NCBI GenBank assembly: GCA_031425525.1
Contig: JANPJM010000084.1
Coordinates: 1-64,000, forward strand
DNA from: JANNMJ01 sp031425525
GTDB taxonomy: Bacteria > Bacteroidota > Bacteroidia > Cytophagales > Hymenobacteraceae
DNA length: 64,000 nt
Direction: 5' to 3'
Shown here: positions 34,163 to 41,979 of the stretch, one piece after another
Position numbering within the stretch: position 1 is the stretch's first letter
Layout of the letters: each line of letters opens with the position of its first letter
Notes under the pieces: generated by a model
Databases searched by the model: none
Told to the model about the DNA's origin: nothing
What the model saw: only the letters and a program-made list of their open reading frames with translations
Program-made: the position numbers and the translations under genes

Positions 34163-34320
34163 TTTGTCATTGCGAGGAGGAGGCTCGGAGTTTACCCTGA
34201 GGTATGAAGGGACGACGTGGCAATCCTCGTTGGCTCGGTAATGTGGTTGAGTCAATGTAGTGCAGTGCGCACCGAGCAAACGAGGATTGCTTCATCGCAA
34301 AGCCTCCTCGCAATGACAGA
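34163..34320. repeat. MITE-like element, copy 2
   Basis: Same terminal sequence as the element at 6322-6443 (TTTGTCATTGCGAG ... CTCGCAATGACA), with shared inner segments GACGACGTGGCAATC and CGAGCAAACGAGGATTGCTT. It is ~36 bp longer because of added sequence in the middle and left arm. Its right end overlaps a candidate start codon of the downstream lipoprotein gene. Confidence 0.82.
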
Positions 34321-35026
34321 ACATGGTAAACTTCATCCTCATTTCTTGAAACGCTTATCTCTATTGGCGGCCCTACTCCTCTCCGCCTGCACGCCCGAGC
34401 GCGACCCCATAGCCGCCGATGCCGCGCTCGCCCGCGCGTTTCACGCGCAAAACCGCCGCGCCGATTTCTCGGAGTTCGACGGCGTGACGGTGCGCGTTTC
34501 GCGCCCCGTGCTGCGCAACGATGTCACGGTACTCGGCCACGTCTACGCTATCAGTTTTTGCTCGGAAGTGGTCGATGTGCGCGGCTACCGCGCCACCTCC
34601 GACCTCACGTTCACCTACTCCGACTGGCCCCCGATGCAGCACGAGCTAGCGCGCCGCGTGCGCCGCGACTCCATCGGCCAGCAGACGCTGGCCGCGCTGT
34701 TTCAGGTGCCCCCCCAACAGGCACGAACGGCGTTCGCGTCGTGGGCCGCCACCGCCGTCGAGCGGTTCAAGGCGCTGAACCCGCCGCGCGCCCTCACCCC
34801 CACCGGCCGCGAGGTGCGCGCCGTGCGGGCGTGCGTATCGGCCGAAGGCCACCCGGTATACATCGAGCTGGCTTCCGGCCTGGAACTGTTTTACCTGCCG
34901 CCCGATACCGAGAACAGCCTCTACTGGACTAAAAAACGGCGCCAGTACCAGCAGCTCGCGCCGCAGTGGTACTGGCGCCGCCGGGCAACGCCCGAAATCA
35001 CGGCCGATAACCCGGCCGGGGTGTAA
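34313..35026 (+). CDS. lipoprotein of unknown function
   Basis: A lipoprotein of 237 aa (from ATG 34313) or 226 aa (from TTG 34346). The second start gives a textbook signal, MKRLSLLAALLLSACTPE, with the anchor Cys in SAC. The ATG at 34313 lies inside the right end of the MITE-like element, so the present N-terminus may have been created by that insertion. The mature part has a beta-rich region (GVTVRVSRPVLRNDVTVLGHVYAISF) and an Arg-rich C-terminus. No homologous family is recognised. Confidence 0.75.
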   Translation: MTEHGKLHPHFLKRLSLLAALLLSACTPERDPIAADAALARAFHAQNRRADFSEFDGVTVRVSRPVLRNDVTVLGHVYAISFCSEVVDVRGYRATSDLTFTYSDWPPMQHELARRVRRDSIGQQTLAALFQVPPQQARTAFASWAATAVERFKALNPPRALTPTGREVRAVRACVSAEGHPVYIELASGLELFYLPPDTENSLYWTKKRRQYQQLAPQWYWRRRATPEITADNPAGV

Positions 35027-35035
35027 CGCAACGTG

Positions 35036-35482
35036 CTAATCCTGCGCGGGCCGCGCAACTCCGCTTGCCAATTTCTCGCCAAACTCCTGGTCGCGTGAAC
35101 GCGTGGGGTTGCTCAAATCGACGTTGCCCTCGGTTTCAAAACCCGGCCCGGAAGCGTTCTCACCAGCGGTCTCGTGGTCGTTACCGCCCTGCGGCGCAGT
35201 TTCGGAGCCACCGATGTGCAGGTTTTCGAGCTGGTCTTTCTGGCCCGTGCGCTGGGTGTAGCCGTTGGCGCCGATGTTGCGCCGCGCCGACGCATCGCCG
35301 CCGACGGTACCGTTCGATTCGCCCTGCTGATATTCTTTTTCGGCTTCGAGCTTGCGGTCGTACACAAATTTCTTGTTCGGCGCTTCGTACTGCTCGGCTG
35401 TGCGGTCGGTTTTCTGCTGATGGCCTTTTTCGACGGAATCGTCGGCGGATGCATCAGGGGAGAGGTTTGTTTCAGTCGCCAT
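35036..35482 (-). CDS. small hydrophilic, probably disordered protein
   Basis: A 148-aa protein (MATETNLSPDASADDSVEKG...) rich in Gly, Glu, Asn and Gln, without signal peptide or membrane segment. Low complexity suggests disorder, reminiscent of stress-related hydrophilic proteins, but no family is recognised. ATG 35482 was chosen because sequence upstream in the same frame overlaps the opposite gene and looks untranslated. It converges with the lipoprotein gene, with only 9 nt between the stops. Confidence 0.65.
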   Translation of the reverse strand: MATETNLSPDASADDSVEKGHQQKTDRTAEQYEAPNKKFVYDRKLEAEKEYQQGESNGTVGGDASARRNIGANGYTQRTGQKDQLENLHIGGSETAPQGGNDHETAGENASGPGFETEGNVDLSNPTRSRDQEFGEKLASGVARPAQD

Positions 35483-35601
35483 AAAGCGGGAGTGGCGGCG
35501 GGAAAAGCGCTGCCGCTCTGCCCTACGCCATTGAGCGGGGGCCGGTTGTCCGGTGGGGGGCGCTGCGGGTTCGCCCCTCAACCGACGCGCCCCCCGCAGC
35601 G

Positions 35602-35609
35602 TACTTTCG
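35602..35609 (+). promoter_or_regulatory. -7 element TACTTTCG, 5 nt before ATG
   Basis: A one-base variant of TAnnTTTG ending 5 nt before ATG 35615. Given the usual distance from -7 to transcription start, the mRNA would be leaderless. Confidence 0.5.
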
Positions 35610-35614
35610 CCCCC

Positions 35615-35872
35615 ATGGCGCTCCCCTCCTCCCCTGACCCCACTCCTACCGAGTGGCGCAAGCTCTGGCACCCCGATCACCTGAACACGTGGCAGTACCT
35701 CGCGCTCGTGGGCCTCGTGATGACGGCCGCCGCCCACGCCCTGTTGCAACTGACCAGCCGCGTGCTGCCCGGTTTCGGGTGGCTTTATATCGTCTGGGCA
35801 GTGGTTTTCGTCCTCGGCACCATCCGCAACCTCACCCACGTACCCGACCCCGACGATCACCACCACCATTGA
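35615..35872 (+). CDS. small two-span membrane protein
   Basis: An 85-aa protein with a polar N-terminus (MALPSSPDPTPTEWRKLWHPDHLNTW) and two membrane segments (~27-45 and ~54-71). The short tail ends in HHHH, which might bind metal. Function unknown. The start is supported by the -7 element directly upstream. A perfect inverted repeat begins 3 nt after the stop. Confidence 0.7.
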   Translation: MALPSSPDPTPTEWRKLWHPDHLNTWQYLALVGLVMTAAAHALLQLTSRVLPGFGWLYIVWAVVFVLGTIRNLTHVPDPDDHHHH

Positions 35873-35875
35873 GTG

Positions 35876-35946
35876 GTAGTGCGGACTTCAATCCGCAGTT
35901 TGACAACACGGCTGCGTATAAAACTGCGGATTGAAGTCCGCACTAC
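35876..35946. repeat. 26-bp perfect inverted repeat
   Basis: Arms 35876-35901 and 35921-35946 are exact complements; the outer end reads GTAGTGCGGACTTCAATCCG. A 19-nt loop separates them. The size and structure suit a very small MITE. It lies between a small membrane protein gene and a strong terminator. Confidence 0.85.
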
Positions 35947-35951
35947 AAACA

Positions 35952-35990
35952 AAACCGCCCCGTGCTGAGAGATTCAGCACGGGGCGGTTT
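35952..35990. terminator. strong bidirectional terminator
   Basis: A perfect 17-bp stem (AAACCGCCCCGTGCTGA and complement) with a 5-nt loop, serving the converging genes that end at 35872 and 36017. Confidence 0.85.
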
Positions 35991-36016
35991 GCGTGTTTGA
36001 CTACGGAATCGGTGCC

Positions 36017-36571
36017 CTACAGCGTCGCCGTCATGTAGGCTTCGTTCATCGTAGGGGCCGTGGCGCCGCCGGCTTTTTCTAGGGTCAGCACCAGCGATTT
36101 CAGGCCGCCGATGGGGTTCATCTGCACCAAGCCTTCGTTCATCTTCTCGGGGCGAAGCGTACCGGCGTCGGTAGCTTTAGCGCCATCCATTGCCCATAAC
36201 TGATACATCTGACCGGCGGGCGCCTCGGGCAAGCGGCTCACATCGATGAACAACTCGCGGGTGCTGGCATTGTAATAAGCCACGGCTAACGACGACGCCG
36301 ATTTGGGCGTGCCACGCAACACAATGGCGCGGTAATCGGCGCTGGCGATGACCTCGCGGTCGCCTTTATTTTTCTGGATCAGATTCGAGACTCGAAAAGA
36401 ATCCTTCTCGTAAGCGGCGTTGTCGATTTTGGCGGCCTGAAGCTGCTCCTCCGTATCGCGCCAATTGGAGTAGAACGAAAACGTAGCGAAGAGCGCCAAC
36501 ACGAGCGCCGCGCCAAGTACGATGAGCGGTAGTTTGGCCGGACGGGCGGCGATAGTCGTTTCTTCTTCCAT
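36017..36571 (-). CDS. anti-sigma-K (RskA-type) domain protein
   Basis: A 184-aa protein. A short cytoplasmic N-terminus (MEEETTIAARPAK) is followed by one membrane segment (~14-34), a short coiled-coil neck and a periplasmic RskA-like domain (RAIVLRGTPKSASSLAVAYYNASTRELFIDVSRLPEAPAGQMYQLWAMDG). The cytoplasmic part is far too short to hold the usual zinc-binding anti-sigma domain, so it is either a degenerate anti-sigma or a sensor relying on a partner. No sigma gene is adjacent. Start 36571 is chosen for this topology; a -7 TACCTTCG lies at 36648-36655. Confidence 0.8.
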   Translation of the reverse strand: MEEETTIAARPAKLPLIVLGAALVLALFATFSFYSNWRDTEEQLQAAKIDNAAYEKDSFRVSNLIQKNKGDREVIASADYRAIVLRGTPKSASSLAVAYYNASTRELFIDVSRLPEAPAGQMYQLWAMDGAKATDAGTLRPEKMNEGLVQMNPIGGLKSLVLTLEKAGGATAPTMNEAYMTATL

Positions 36572-36733
36572 ACGAAGGGGCGCCGCCGACACAAGCCGGC
36601 AGCCAACAGGCAAAGGGGGGATGGGCGATTTGGGTGGTTTCGGGGGACGAAGGTAAAAGCCAAAACCCGCGCGCGCCGCGCGGCGCTTTACAAAACTGCG
36701 CAAACCGCGTTCAACTTGCCGGGGCGCGGGCCG

Positions 36734-36741
36734 TACCTTCG
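36734..36741 (+). promoter_or_regulatory. -7 element TACCTTCG, 6 nt before ATG
   Basis: It ends 6 nt before ATG 36748, the original start of the aldehyde dehydrogenase. This supports 36748, not 36838, as the ancestral start. Confidence 0.5.
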
Positions 36742-36747
36742 GAATCT

Positions 36748-36837
36748 ATGCCGTTCCAAACCATCAACCCCGCCACCGGCGCGCACGTGGCCGCCTTTGC
36801 GTCGCACACCGCCGCCGCCGTAGAAAAGCGCGTGTAA
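36748..36837 (+). other. detached 5' end of the aldehyde dehydrogenase gene, ending in an in-frame TAA
   Basis: MPFQTINPATGAHVAAFAS...VEKRV matches the N-terminus expected for an aldehyde dehydrogenase. It is in the same frame as the following 430-codon gene, separated only by TAA at 36835-36837, followed at once by ATG (TAAATG). Confidence 0.7.
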
Positions 36838-38127
36838 ATGGCCTCTACCGCCGCAACTGCGTGGGCCGCTACGCCACTCGCTGCACGCGCCGCCACGTTG
36901 GCACCCCTTATCGAGGCGTTGCTGGCCCGCGCCCCGGAACTCGCGCATCTGGCCGCCCTCGAAATGGGCAAACCCGTGGCCCAAGGTCGTGCTGAAGTGG
37001 AAAAATGCGCCGCTGCCATTAGATATTTTGCCGACTACGGCCCCGCTTTTCTCGCCGACGAAGCCTTGCCGCCCGCGCCCGACGGCACCGGCCGCCGCCT
37101 GCTCACCCACGACCCGCTGGGCGTGGTGCTGGGCGTAATGCCGTGGAATTTTCCGTTTTGGCAGGTCGTGCGGTTCGCTCTACCCACGCTACTGGCGGGC
37201 AATGCCGTGCTGGTGAAACACGCCCCCAACGTGCCGCAATGCGCCGCCGCACTGGCCGAAATCTTTGGCGCCGCGCTGCCCACCGGGCTCTACGCCGACC
37301 TCCGCATCGAGCCCGAAACCGTGGGCGTGCTGCTCGCCGACGCGCGCGTGGCCGCCGTCTCGCTCACCGGTTCCGAGCGGGCCGGGGCAAGCGTGGCGGC
37401 CCTGGCCGGGCAGCACCTCAAGCCCGCCGTACTGGAGTTGGGCGGCTCCGATGCCTTTGTGGTGCTGGCCGACGCCGACGTGCCCGCTTCCGCAGAAGCC
37501 GCCGCCCGTTCGCGCCTCCATAACACGGGGCAGAGCTGCATATCGGCCAAACGCTTCATTATAGAGGCGGCCGTCTACGACGAATTTCTGGCCGAGCTGA
37601 CCACGCGCTTGCAAGCCGCCACCGGCGGCGACCCCACCGCGCCCGACGCGCCCGCCACCCTGACCTATGGCCCACTAGCGCGCTTGGATTTGGCCGCGCA
37701 GCTCACACAACAAGTGGCGGCTTCGGTAGCAGCCGGCGCGGTGGTGGCGTTGGCAGGTGGGCAACCAACGCCCGATTCGGCTTTTTTTCACCCCATGATT
37801 CTCACCGACGTGCCGCCCGCTTGCCCGGCTTGGCGCGAAGAATTGTTCGGCCCGGTGGCCGTCGTGCAACGCGCAACGGATGAAGCCGACGCCGTGCGCC
37901 TCGCCAACGATAGCACCTACGGCCTCGGCGGCGTGGTCTGGACGCGCGACCCCGCCCGCGCCGAGCGTGTGGCGCGCGCCCTGCGGTGCGGTTATGTAAT
38001 CGCGAATGGCATGACGGCCTCAACCCCGGAACTACCCTTCGGCGGGCGCGGGCGCAGCGGCTGGGGCCGCGAGCTGGGCGCGTTGGGCGTGCGGGCCTTT
38101 ATGGCACCCAAAACGTTGGTTCTATAG
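36838..38127 (+). CDS. aldehyde dehydrogenase (succinate-semialdehyde type), N-terminus lost to a nonsense codon
   Basis: NAD(P)-dependent oxidation of an aldehyde, probably succinate semialdehyde. From ATG 36838 the 429-aa protein keeps the cofactor and catalytic parts: GVVLGVMPWNFPFWQ, SLTGSERAGASVAALAG, the Glu of LELGGSD (E200), the nucleophile C234 in GQSCISAKR, and the C-terminal ELPFGGRGRSGWGRELG. The first 30 codons, including INPATG, lie upstream across an in-frame TAA. Re-initiation at the ATG abutting the stop could yield a slightly shortened enzyme; otherwise it is a recent pseudogene or a sequencing error. Confidence 0.82.
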   Translation: MASTAATAWAATPLAARAATLAPLIEALLARAPELAHLAALEMGKPVAQGRAEVEKCAAAIRYFADYGPAFLADEALPPAPDGTGRRLLTHDPLGVVLGVMPWNFPFWQVVRFALPTLLAGNAVLVKHAPNVPQCAAALAEIFGAALPTGLYADLRIEPETVGVLLADARVAAVSLTGSERAGASVAALAGQHLKPAVLELGGSDAFVVLADADVPASAEAAARSRLHNTGQSCISAKRFIIEAAVYDEFLAELTTRLQAATGGDPTAPDAPATLTYGPLARLDLAAQLTQQVAASVAAGAVVALAGGQPTPDSAFFHPMILTDVPPACPAWREELFGPVAVVQRATDEADAVRLANDSTYGLGGVVWTRDPARAERVARALRCGYVIANGMTASTPELPFGGRGRSGWGRELGALGVRAFMAPKTLVL

Positions 38128-38189
38128 CCGTCAAACGACAAAATATGACTGGCGTGGTGCAGGCAATGGCTGCGGCAGACACAAAAAAA

Positions 38190-38211
38190 GCACCCCGCAA
38201 ATGCGGAGTGC
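38190..38211. terminator. terminator hairpin
   Basis: GCACCCCGC (38190-38198) pairs with GCGGAGTGC (38203-38211) with one mismatch, flanked by A7 on the left and CCTTTCT on the right, ~60 nt past the aldehyde dehydrogenase stop. Confidence 0.6.
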
Positions 38212-38508
38212 CTTTCTGAGCTATGAAAACAAACTTAGCTACCACCGAAACAACCAGCCTAGGCTGGCTACCCCGTCAATAACGAGTCAAAATTCGTTAA
38301 CAGATTGTTAAGTTCCAAACAATTCGCTGCTTATTTTGCAAATAATCAGGTGAAACGTCGGAATCTACCGGCCAACCGAACAGATTACGTGGTCAATCGA
38401 AACGGCAAACCGGGCGGTATCTTTGTCGAACTCCGCACTGACGCGCCAACGAGGCTGCGCGGCGGGCACTTGGCGCGTTCGGCGCGCCTTTCCAACTGAT
38501 ATTTTGCT
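38212..38508 (+). other. intergenic region upstream of ricT
   Basis: No convincing gene. The first ~170 nt are AT-rich. An exact -7 match TATCTTTG at 38418-38425 could start a ~80-nt leader for ricT, and a TATTTTG lies directly before the ricT ATG. A short open frame at 38305-38499 has no recognisable features. Confidence 0.4.
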
Positions 38509-40128
38509 ATGGCTTGTGGTTCATGTTCAACCGGCGGCGGGTGCAGTCCGGCGGGCTGCGGCTCGAAGGGAAGTTGCTCGTCGGGCGGCTGTAATCGGCT
38601 CAATGTTTTTGATTGGCTGAGTGATATGACGGCGCCAGGCGTCGGCGTCGAAGAGTTTGATTTTGTGGAAGTGCGCTTCAAAGGCGGCCGCAAGGAGTTT
38701 TACCGCAACCAACAGCACACGCGCCTGACCATCGGCGATGCCGTGGTGGTAGACGTACCGGGCGGTGGATGGCACATCGGACACGTCTCGCTGCGCGGCG
38801 AGCTGGTGCGGTTGCAGATGCGGAAGAAGAAGGTGGAAGCCGGCCCCGAAATCAAACCGATTCAGCGGGTAGCGAATGAGACCGAAATCTCGCAGCTCGG
38901 CACCGCCAAAGCCCGCGAAGCCGAGACGCTGATGCGCGGGCGGGTACTGGCCAACCAGTTACGACTGCAAATGAAACTCGCCGATGTGGAGATGCAGGCC
39001 GACCACTCGCGCGCTATCTTCTACTACTCCGCCGACGACCGGGTGGATTTCCGCGACCTCGTGCGGCGCCTCGGCGACGACCTGCGGACGCGCGTCGAGA
39101 TGCGCCAAATCAGTCTGCGGCAGGAGGCGGGCCGCATCGGCGGCATCGGTTCGTGCGGCCGCGAGCTGTGCTGCTCGACGTGGCTCACCGACTTCAAAAC
39201 CGTGAGTACCACCGCCGCGCGGTATCAACAGCTTTCGCTCAACCCCGCCAAGCTGGCCGGGCAATGCGGGCGCCTGAAGTGCTGTCTCAACTACGAGCTT
39301 GATACGTACCTCGATGCCATCAAAGACATTCCGAGCGTCAATCGGCCACTGGTGACCGTTCACGGCGAGGCGTTTTTGCAGAAGACCGATATTTTCCGGC
39401 GGCTGATGTGGTTCGGCTACAAAGGCGAGGCCGAATGGCACCGCTTGCCCGCCGCCCGCGTGCGCGAAATTCTGGAAATGAACCGCCGGGGCGAACGGCC
39501 CGACGCCCTGCTCGAAGCCTTAGCGCCGAGTGCCGTGCCCGAGCCGGAAGTGGCACAGGTAGAAGGCTCGCTGGAACGTCTCGACGATAAATTCAGCGTT
39601 TCGAGCGGCAAAAAGAAGAAAAAGAAAAAGAAAGACGGCCGTGATGGCGGCGATGGTCGCGAAAAATCGGCCGCGCCGCGCAGCGAGATGAAACCGCCGC
39701 GTGAGCCCCGGCCGGAACGGGAATCTCGGTCGGAACGGCCTGAACGCGCCGAACGCCCCAATCGACTCGAACTGCGCCCTTTTCTCGCCGGCACTGCCGC
39801 ACAGGAACCGCGCGAAAACCGCGAACGCAAGCCCAAACCGCCCCGCGAGCCGCACCCCGACGGCACGCCGCAGTCGGCGGACGCTACGCCGCGCCTACCG
39901 CGCGAGGCGCGCCCGCCCCGCGAACCCCGCCCCGACGGCACGCCCGCCCGCGACCCCCGTGAGCGGAACCCGGCACGTCCACCTGCCACTGGTGCCGATG
40001 CAGCCGGCGCCGGCGCCGATGCTGATGCCCGCAACCCTAACCGCCGTCGCCGCGGTGGGCGCGGGCGCGGCGCCTCCGACCGTCCTGGCGCGCCTACTAG
40101 CAGCCCCGCCGGCCCCGCTGCCAGCTAG
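38509..40128 (+). CDS. ricT: RicT/YaaT-like PSP1-domain protein
   Basis: A 539-aa protein. The PSP1/RicT core spans ~40-330 and contains the Cys motif GSCGRELCCSTW and CGRLKCCLNYEL, which in Bacillus RicT helps bind Fe-S clusters in the Ric complex acting on RNA processing. A separate Cys-rich N-terminus (C3, C6, C12, C17, C23, C28 with Gly/Ser) precedes it. The last ~190 residues are disordered, with a Lys8 tract and many PREPRP and RGRG motifs, suggesting RNA binding. The gene abuts gldH (no gap), a conserved Bacteroidota arrangement. Confidence 0.9.
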   Translation: MACGSCSTGGGCSPAGCGSKGSCSSGGCNRLNVFDWLSDMTAPGVGVEEFDFVEVRFKGGRKEFYRNQQHTRLTIGDAVVVDVPGGGWHIGHVSLRGELVRLQMRKKKVEAGPEIKPIQRVANETEISQLGTAKAREAETLMRGRVLANQLRLQMKLADVEMQADHSRAIFYYSADDRVDFRDLVRRLGDDLRTRVEMRQISLRQEAGRIGGIGSCGRELCCSTWLTDFKTVSTTAARYQQLSLNPAKLAGQCGRLKCCLNYELDTYLDAIKDIPSVNRPLVTVHGEAFLQKTDIFRRLMWFGYKGEAEWHRLPAARVREILEMNRRGERPDALLEALAPSAVPEPEVAQVEGSLERLDDKFSVSSGKKKKKKKKDGRDGGDGREKSAAPRSEMKPPREPRPERESRSERPERAERPNRLELRPFLAGTAAQEPRENRERKPKPPREPHPDGTPQSADATPRLPREARPPREPRPDGTPARDPRERNPARPPATGADAAGAGADADARNPNRRRRGGRGRGASDRPGAPTSSPAGPAAS

Positions 40129-40650
40129 ATGATTCACCGATTACTGCCTGATTTCGCGCGCCGTTGGCGCGCGGTTTTCTTCCTCGCCGTCGCCCTGCTG
40201 GGCACGACGAGCTGCGACCCCGACCGCGTTTTCGAGGAAAACCACGATCTAAAAGATGCTGTTTGGCCGGTAGGCAACCGCCCGGTGTTCACCTTCGCCA
40301 TCACCGACACGGCAGCTCGCTACCGCGTCGCGCTCAACGTGCGCACCACCACGAGCTACCAGTTTTATAACCTTTTCGTGAAACTGACCCTCACCGACCC
40401 CGCTGGGCGTCGGGTGTCGCGGTTGCTCCACGAGTTGAACGTGCGCAGTCCCGAAACCGGGCAGCCGCTCGGCAACGGCGCCGGCGATATTTTCGACCTG
40501 CAAGTGGCGGCGCTACGAAACCTCCGGCTGGCTCAATCTGGCACCTACCGCATTGAGCTGGAGCAGTACATGCGCGTCGGCACCCTCCCCGACGTGATGG
40601 CGGTGGGCGTCCGGGTAGCCCGCGAAACGCCCACTAAGCCCGCGCCGTAA
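40129..40650 (+). CDS. gldH: gliding motility lipoprotein GldH
   Basis: A 173-aa lipoprotein. The lipobox is in LALLGTTSCDPD-type sequence (AVALLGTTSC, anchor C29). The mature domain (VFEENHDLKDAVWPVGNRPVFTF, FYNLFVKLTL, RIELEQYMR) matches GldH, an accessory of gliding/T9SS in Bacteroidota. Its ATG follows the ricT stop directly, consistent with translational coupling. The T9SS cargo proteins in this window fit an active secretion system, whose core genes are not here. Confidence 0.88.
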   Translation: MIHRLLPDFARRWRAVFFLAVALLGTTSCDPDRVFEENHDLKDAVWPVGNRPVFTFAITDTAARYRVALNVRTTTSYQFYNLFVKLTLTDPAGRRVSRLLHELNVRSPETGQPLGNGAGDIFDLQVAALRNLRLAQSGTYRIELEQYMRVGTLPDVMAVGVRVARETPTKPAP

Positions 40651-40738
40651 ACGCGGCGTGTAACCCGCGAGCCGTGGGGGCAGTAACGGGCCTTGTTCCT
40701 CTCCTCGCCGACGTATTGCTTTTTCCGGTGTGTATTTT

Positions 40739-41941
40739 ATGAAGCTTGGGCTGGAAATTTTCGGCGGATTATTAATCCTCGTAGGGCTTTTGCCGTGGCT
40801 GCGCACGTATCAATGGTGGGTGCGCATCTGGGATTTTCCGCGGGTACAGATTGCCGTGGGGCTGACGGTGGTAACGGGGGTATATGTGTGGCAGTATGGC
40901 TGGGGCGAGGGCCGGCAACTGGCATTCGTAGGGTTGTTACTGATGGCGCTCTTCTCGGAACTGTTTCATATTCGGCGGTTTACACCGCTATGGCCCAAGC
41001 AAGCACTCGGCACCCGCGAGGTGCATCCGCAGCATTCATTCAGTCTGTTAGTGTCGAATGTGCGGATGGAAAACACGCGTTACGCCCGCTATATCAAGCT
41101 GGTGCGTGAAAATGACCCCGATCTGTTGCTCATCAACGAACCAGACGGAACGTGGGCGCGCCACCTCGCCCGCGAGTTGAACGACCGCTACCCGCACCGC
41201 ATCGAGGCGCCGCTGCCCAACACGTACGGCATGATGTTGTACAGCAAGTTCCGGCTGCTGAACCCGCGTATCCGGTACTTGGTCGAACGCGATATTCCCT
41301 CTTTCCGCACTACCGTGGCGATGCCCGCCGGGCATACGTTCGAGTTGTTTACGGTGCATCCGCAGCCGCCGCAATTCCAGCGTAACACCGACACCCGCGA
41401 AGCCGAACTTCTGCAAGTCGCCCGCGAAGTGACGGCTACGCCGCGGCCAAGCATCGTCGTCGGCGATTTGAACGACGTGGCGTGGTCGCGCACGACGAAT
41501 TTGTTCCGCCGGATCAGCGGCCTGCTCGACCCGCGAATTGGACGCGGGTTTTTCAACACGTACAATGCGTTCGTGCCGTTTTTTCGCTACTCGCTCGACC
41601 ATATTTTCTACTCGCCGTCTTTTCGGCTGATTCGACTCAAAAAGCTCGGTTTCTTCGGCTCCGACCATTTCCCGATCATCATCCGCCTCACGTACGAGCC
41701 CAACGGTGCCGCCGAACACGAAGTGCCGGAGCCGGAAGACGAAGAGGTACTGGAATCACACGAAATGATTCGCGACGGTCTCGAGACCGCCCGCGAACTG
41801 GGTACGGCAGCGCATCCGGTGGCTGGCCCGCCGGCTACGGAAGCCACGCCAAATCAGTCGCCGACGGCGGCTCCTGACGGCAAGGCGGAGCTGGTGAATA
41901 CTGCGGTTACGGCCCAAAAAGAACCCCCGCTGCCGGGGTAG
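40739..41941 (+). CDS. membrane-anchored endonuclease/exonuclease/phosphatase family protein
   Basis: A 400-aa protein. Three N-terminal membrane segments (~4-20, ~31-48, ~57-72) are followed by an EEP hydrolase domain with SNVRMEN, LLLINEPD, FTVHPQPP, VVGDLNDVAWS, SLDHIFYS and the final GSDHFPI. Together these supply the Asn/Glu/Asp/His metal and catalytic residues. Substrates of such membrane EEP proteins are usually unknown (phosphodiester in a lipid or nucleic acid). The tail from ~330 is acidic and disordered. A GTG at 40730 in the same frame would add 3 residues. Confidence 0.88.
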   Translation: MKLGLEIFGGLLILVGLLPWLRTYQWWVRIWDFPRVQIAVGLTVVTGVYVWQYGWGEGRQLAFVGLLLMALFSELFHIRRFTPLWPKQALGTREVHPQHSFSLLVSNVRMENTRYARYIKLVRENDPDLLLINEPDGTWARHLARELNDRYPHRIEAPLPNTYGMMLYSKFRLLNPRIRYLVERDIPSFRTTVAMPAGHTFELFTVHPQPPQFQRNTDTREAELLQVAREVTATPRPSIVVGDLNDVAWSRTTNLFRRISGLLDPRIGRGFFNTYNAFVPFFRYSLDHIFYSPSFRLIRLKKLGFFGSDHFPIIIRLTYEPNGAAEHEVPEPEDEEVLESHEMIRDGLETARELGTAAHPVAGPPATEATPNQSPTAAPDGKAELVNTAVTAQKEPPLPG

Positions 41942-41954
41942 GCAGCGGGGGTTC
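41921..41954. terminator. bidirectional terminator overlapping a stop codon
   Basis: A perfect 14-bp stem (GAACCCCCGCTGCC at 41921-41934, complement at 41941-41954). It includes the last codons and the TAG of the EEP gene, and faces the converging acyl-CoA dehydrogenase. Confidence 0.75.
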
Positions 41955-41979
41955 GTACAAGCTGATTCGTTGCTGGCTA

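Noticed and set aside
38305..38499. Small 64-codon gene upstream of ricT
   Set aside because: No signal, domain or promoter fits it, and its frame runs through likely leader sequence.
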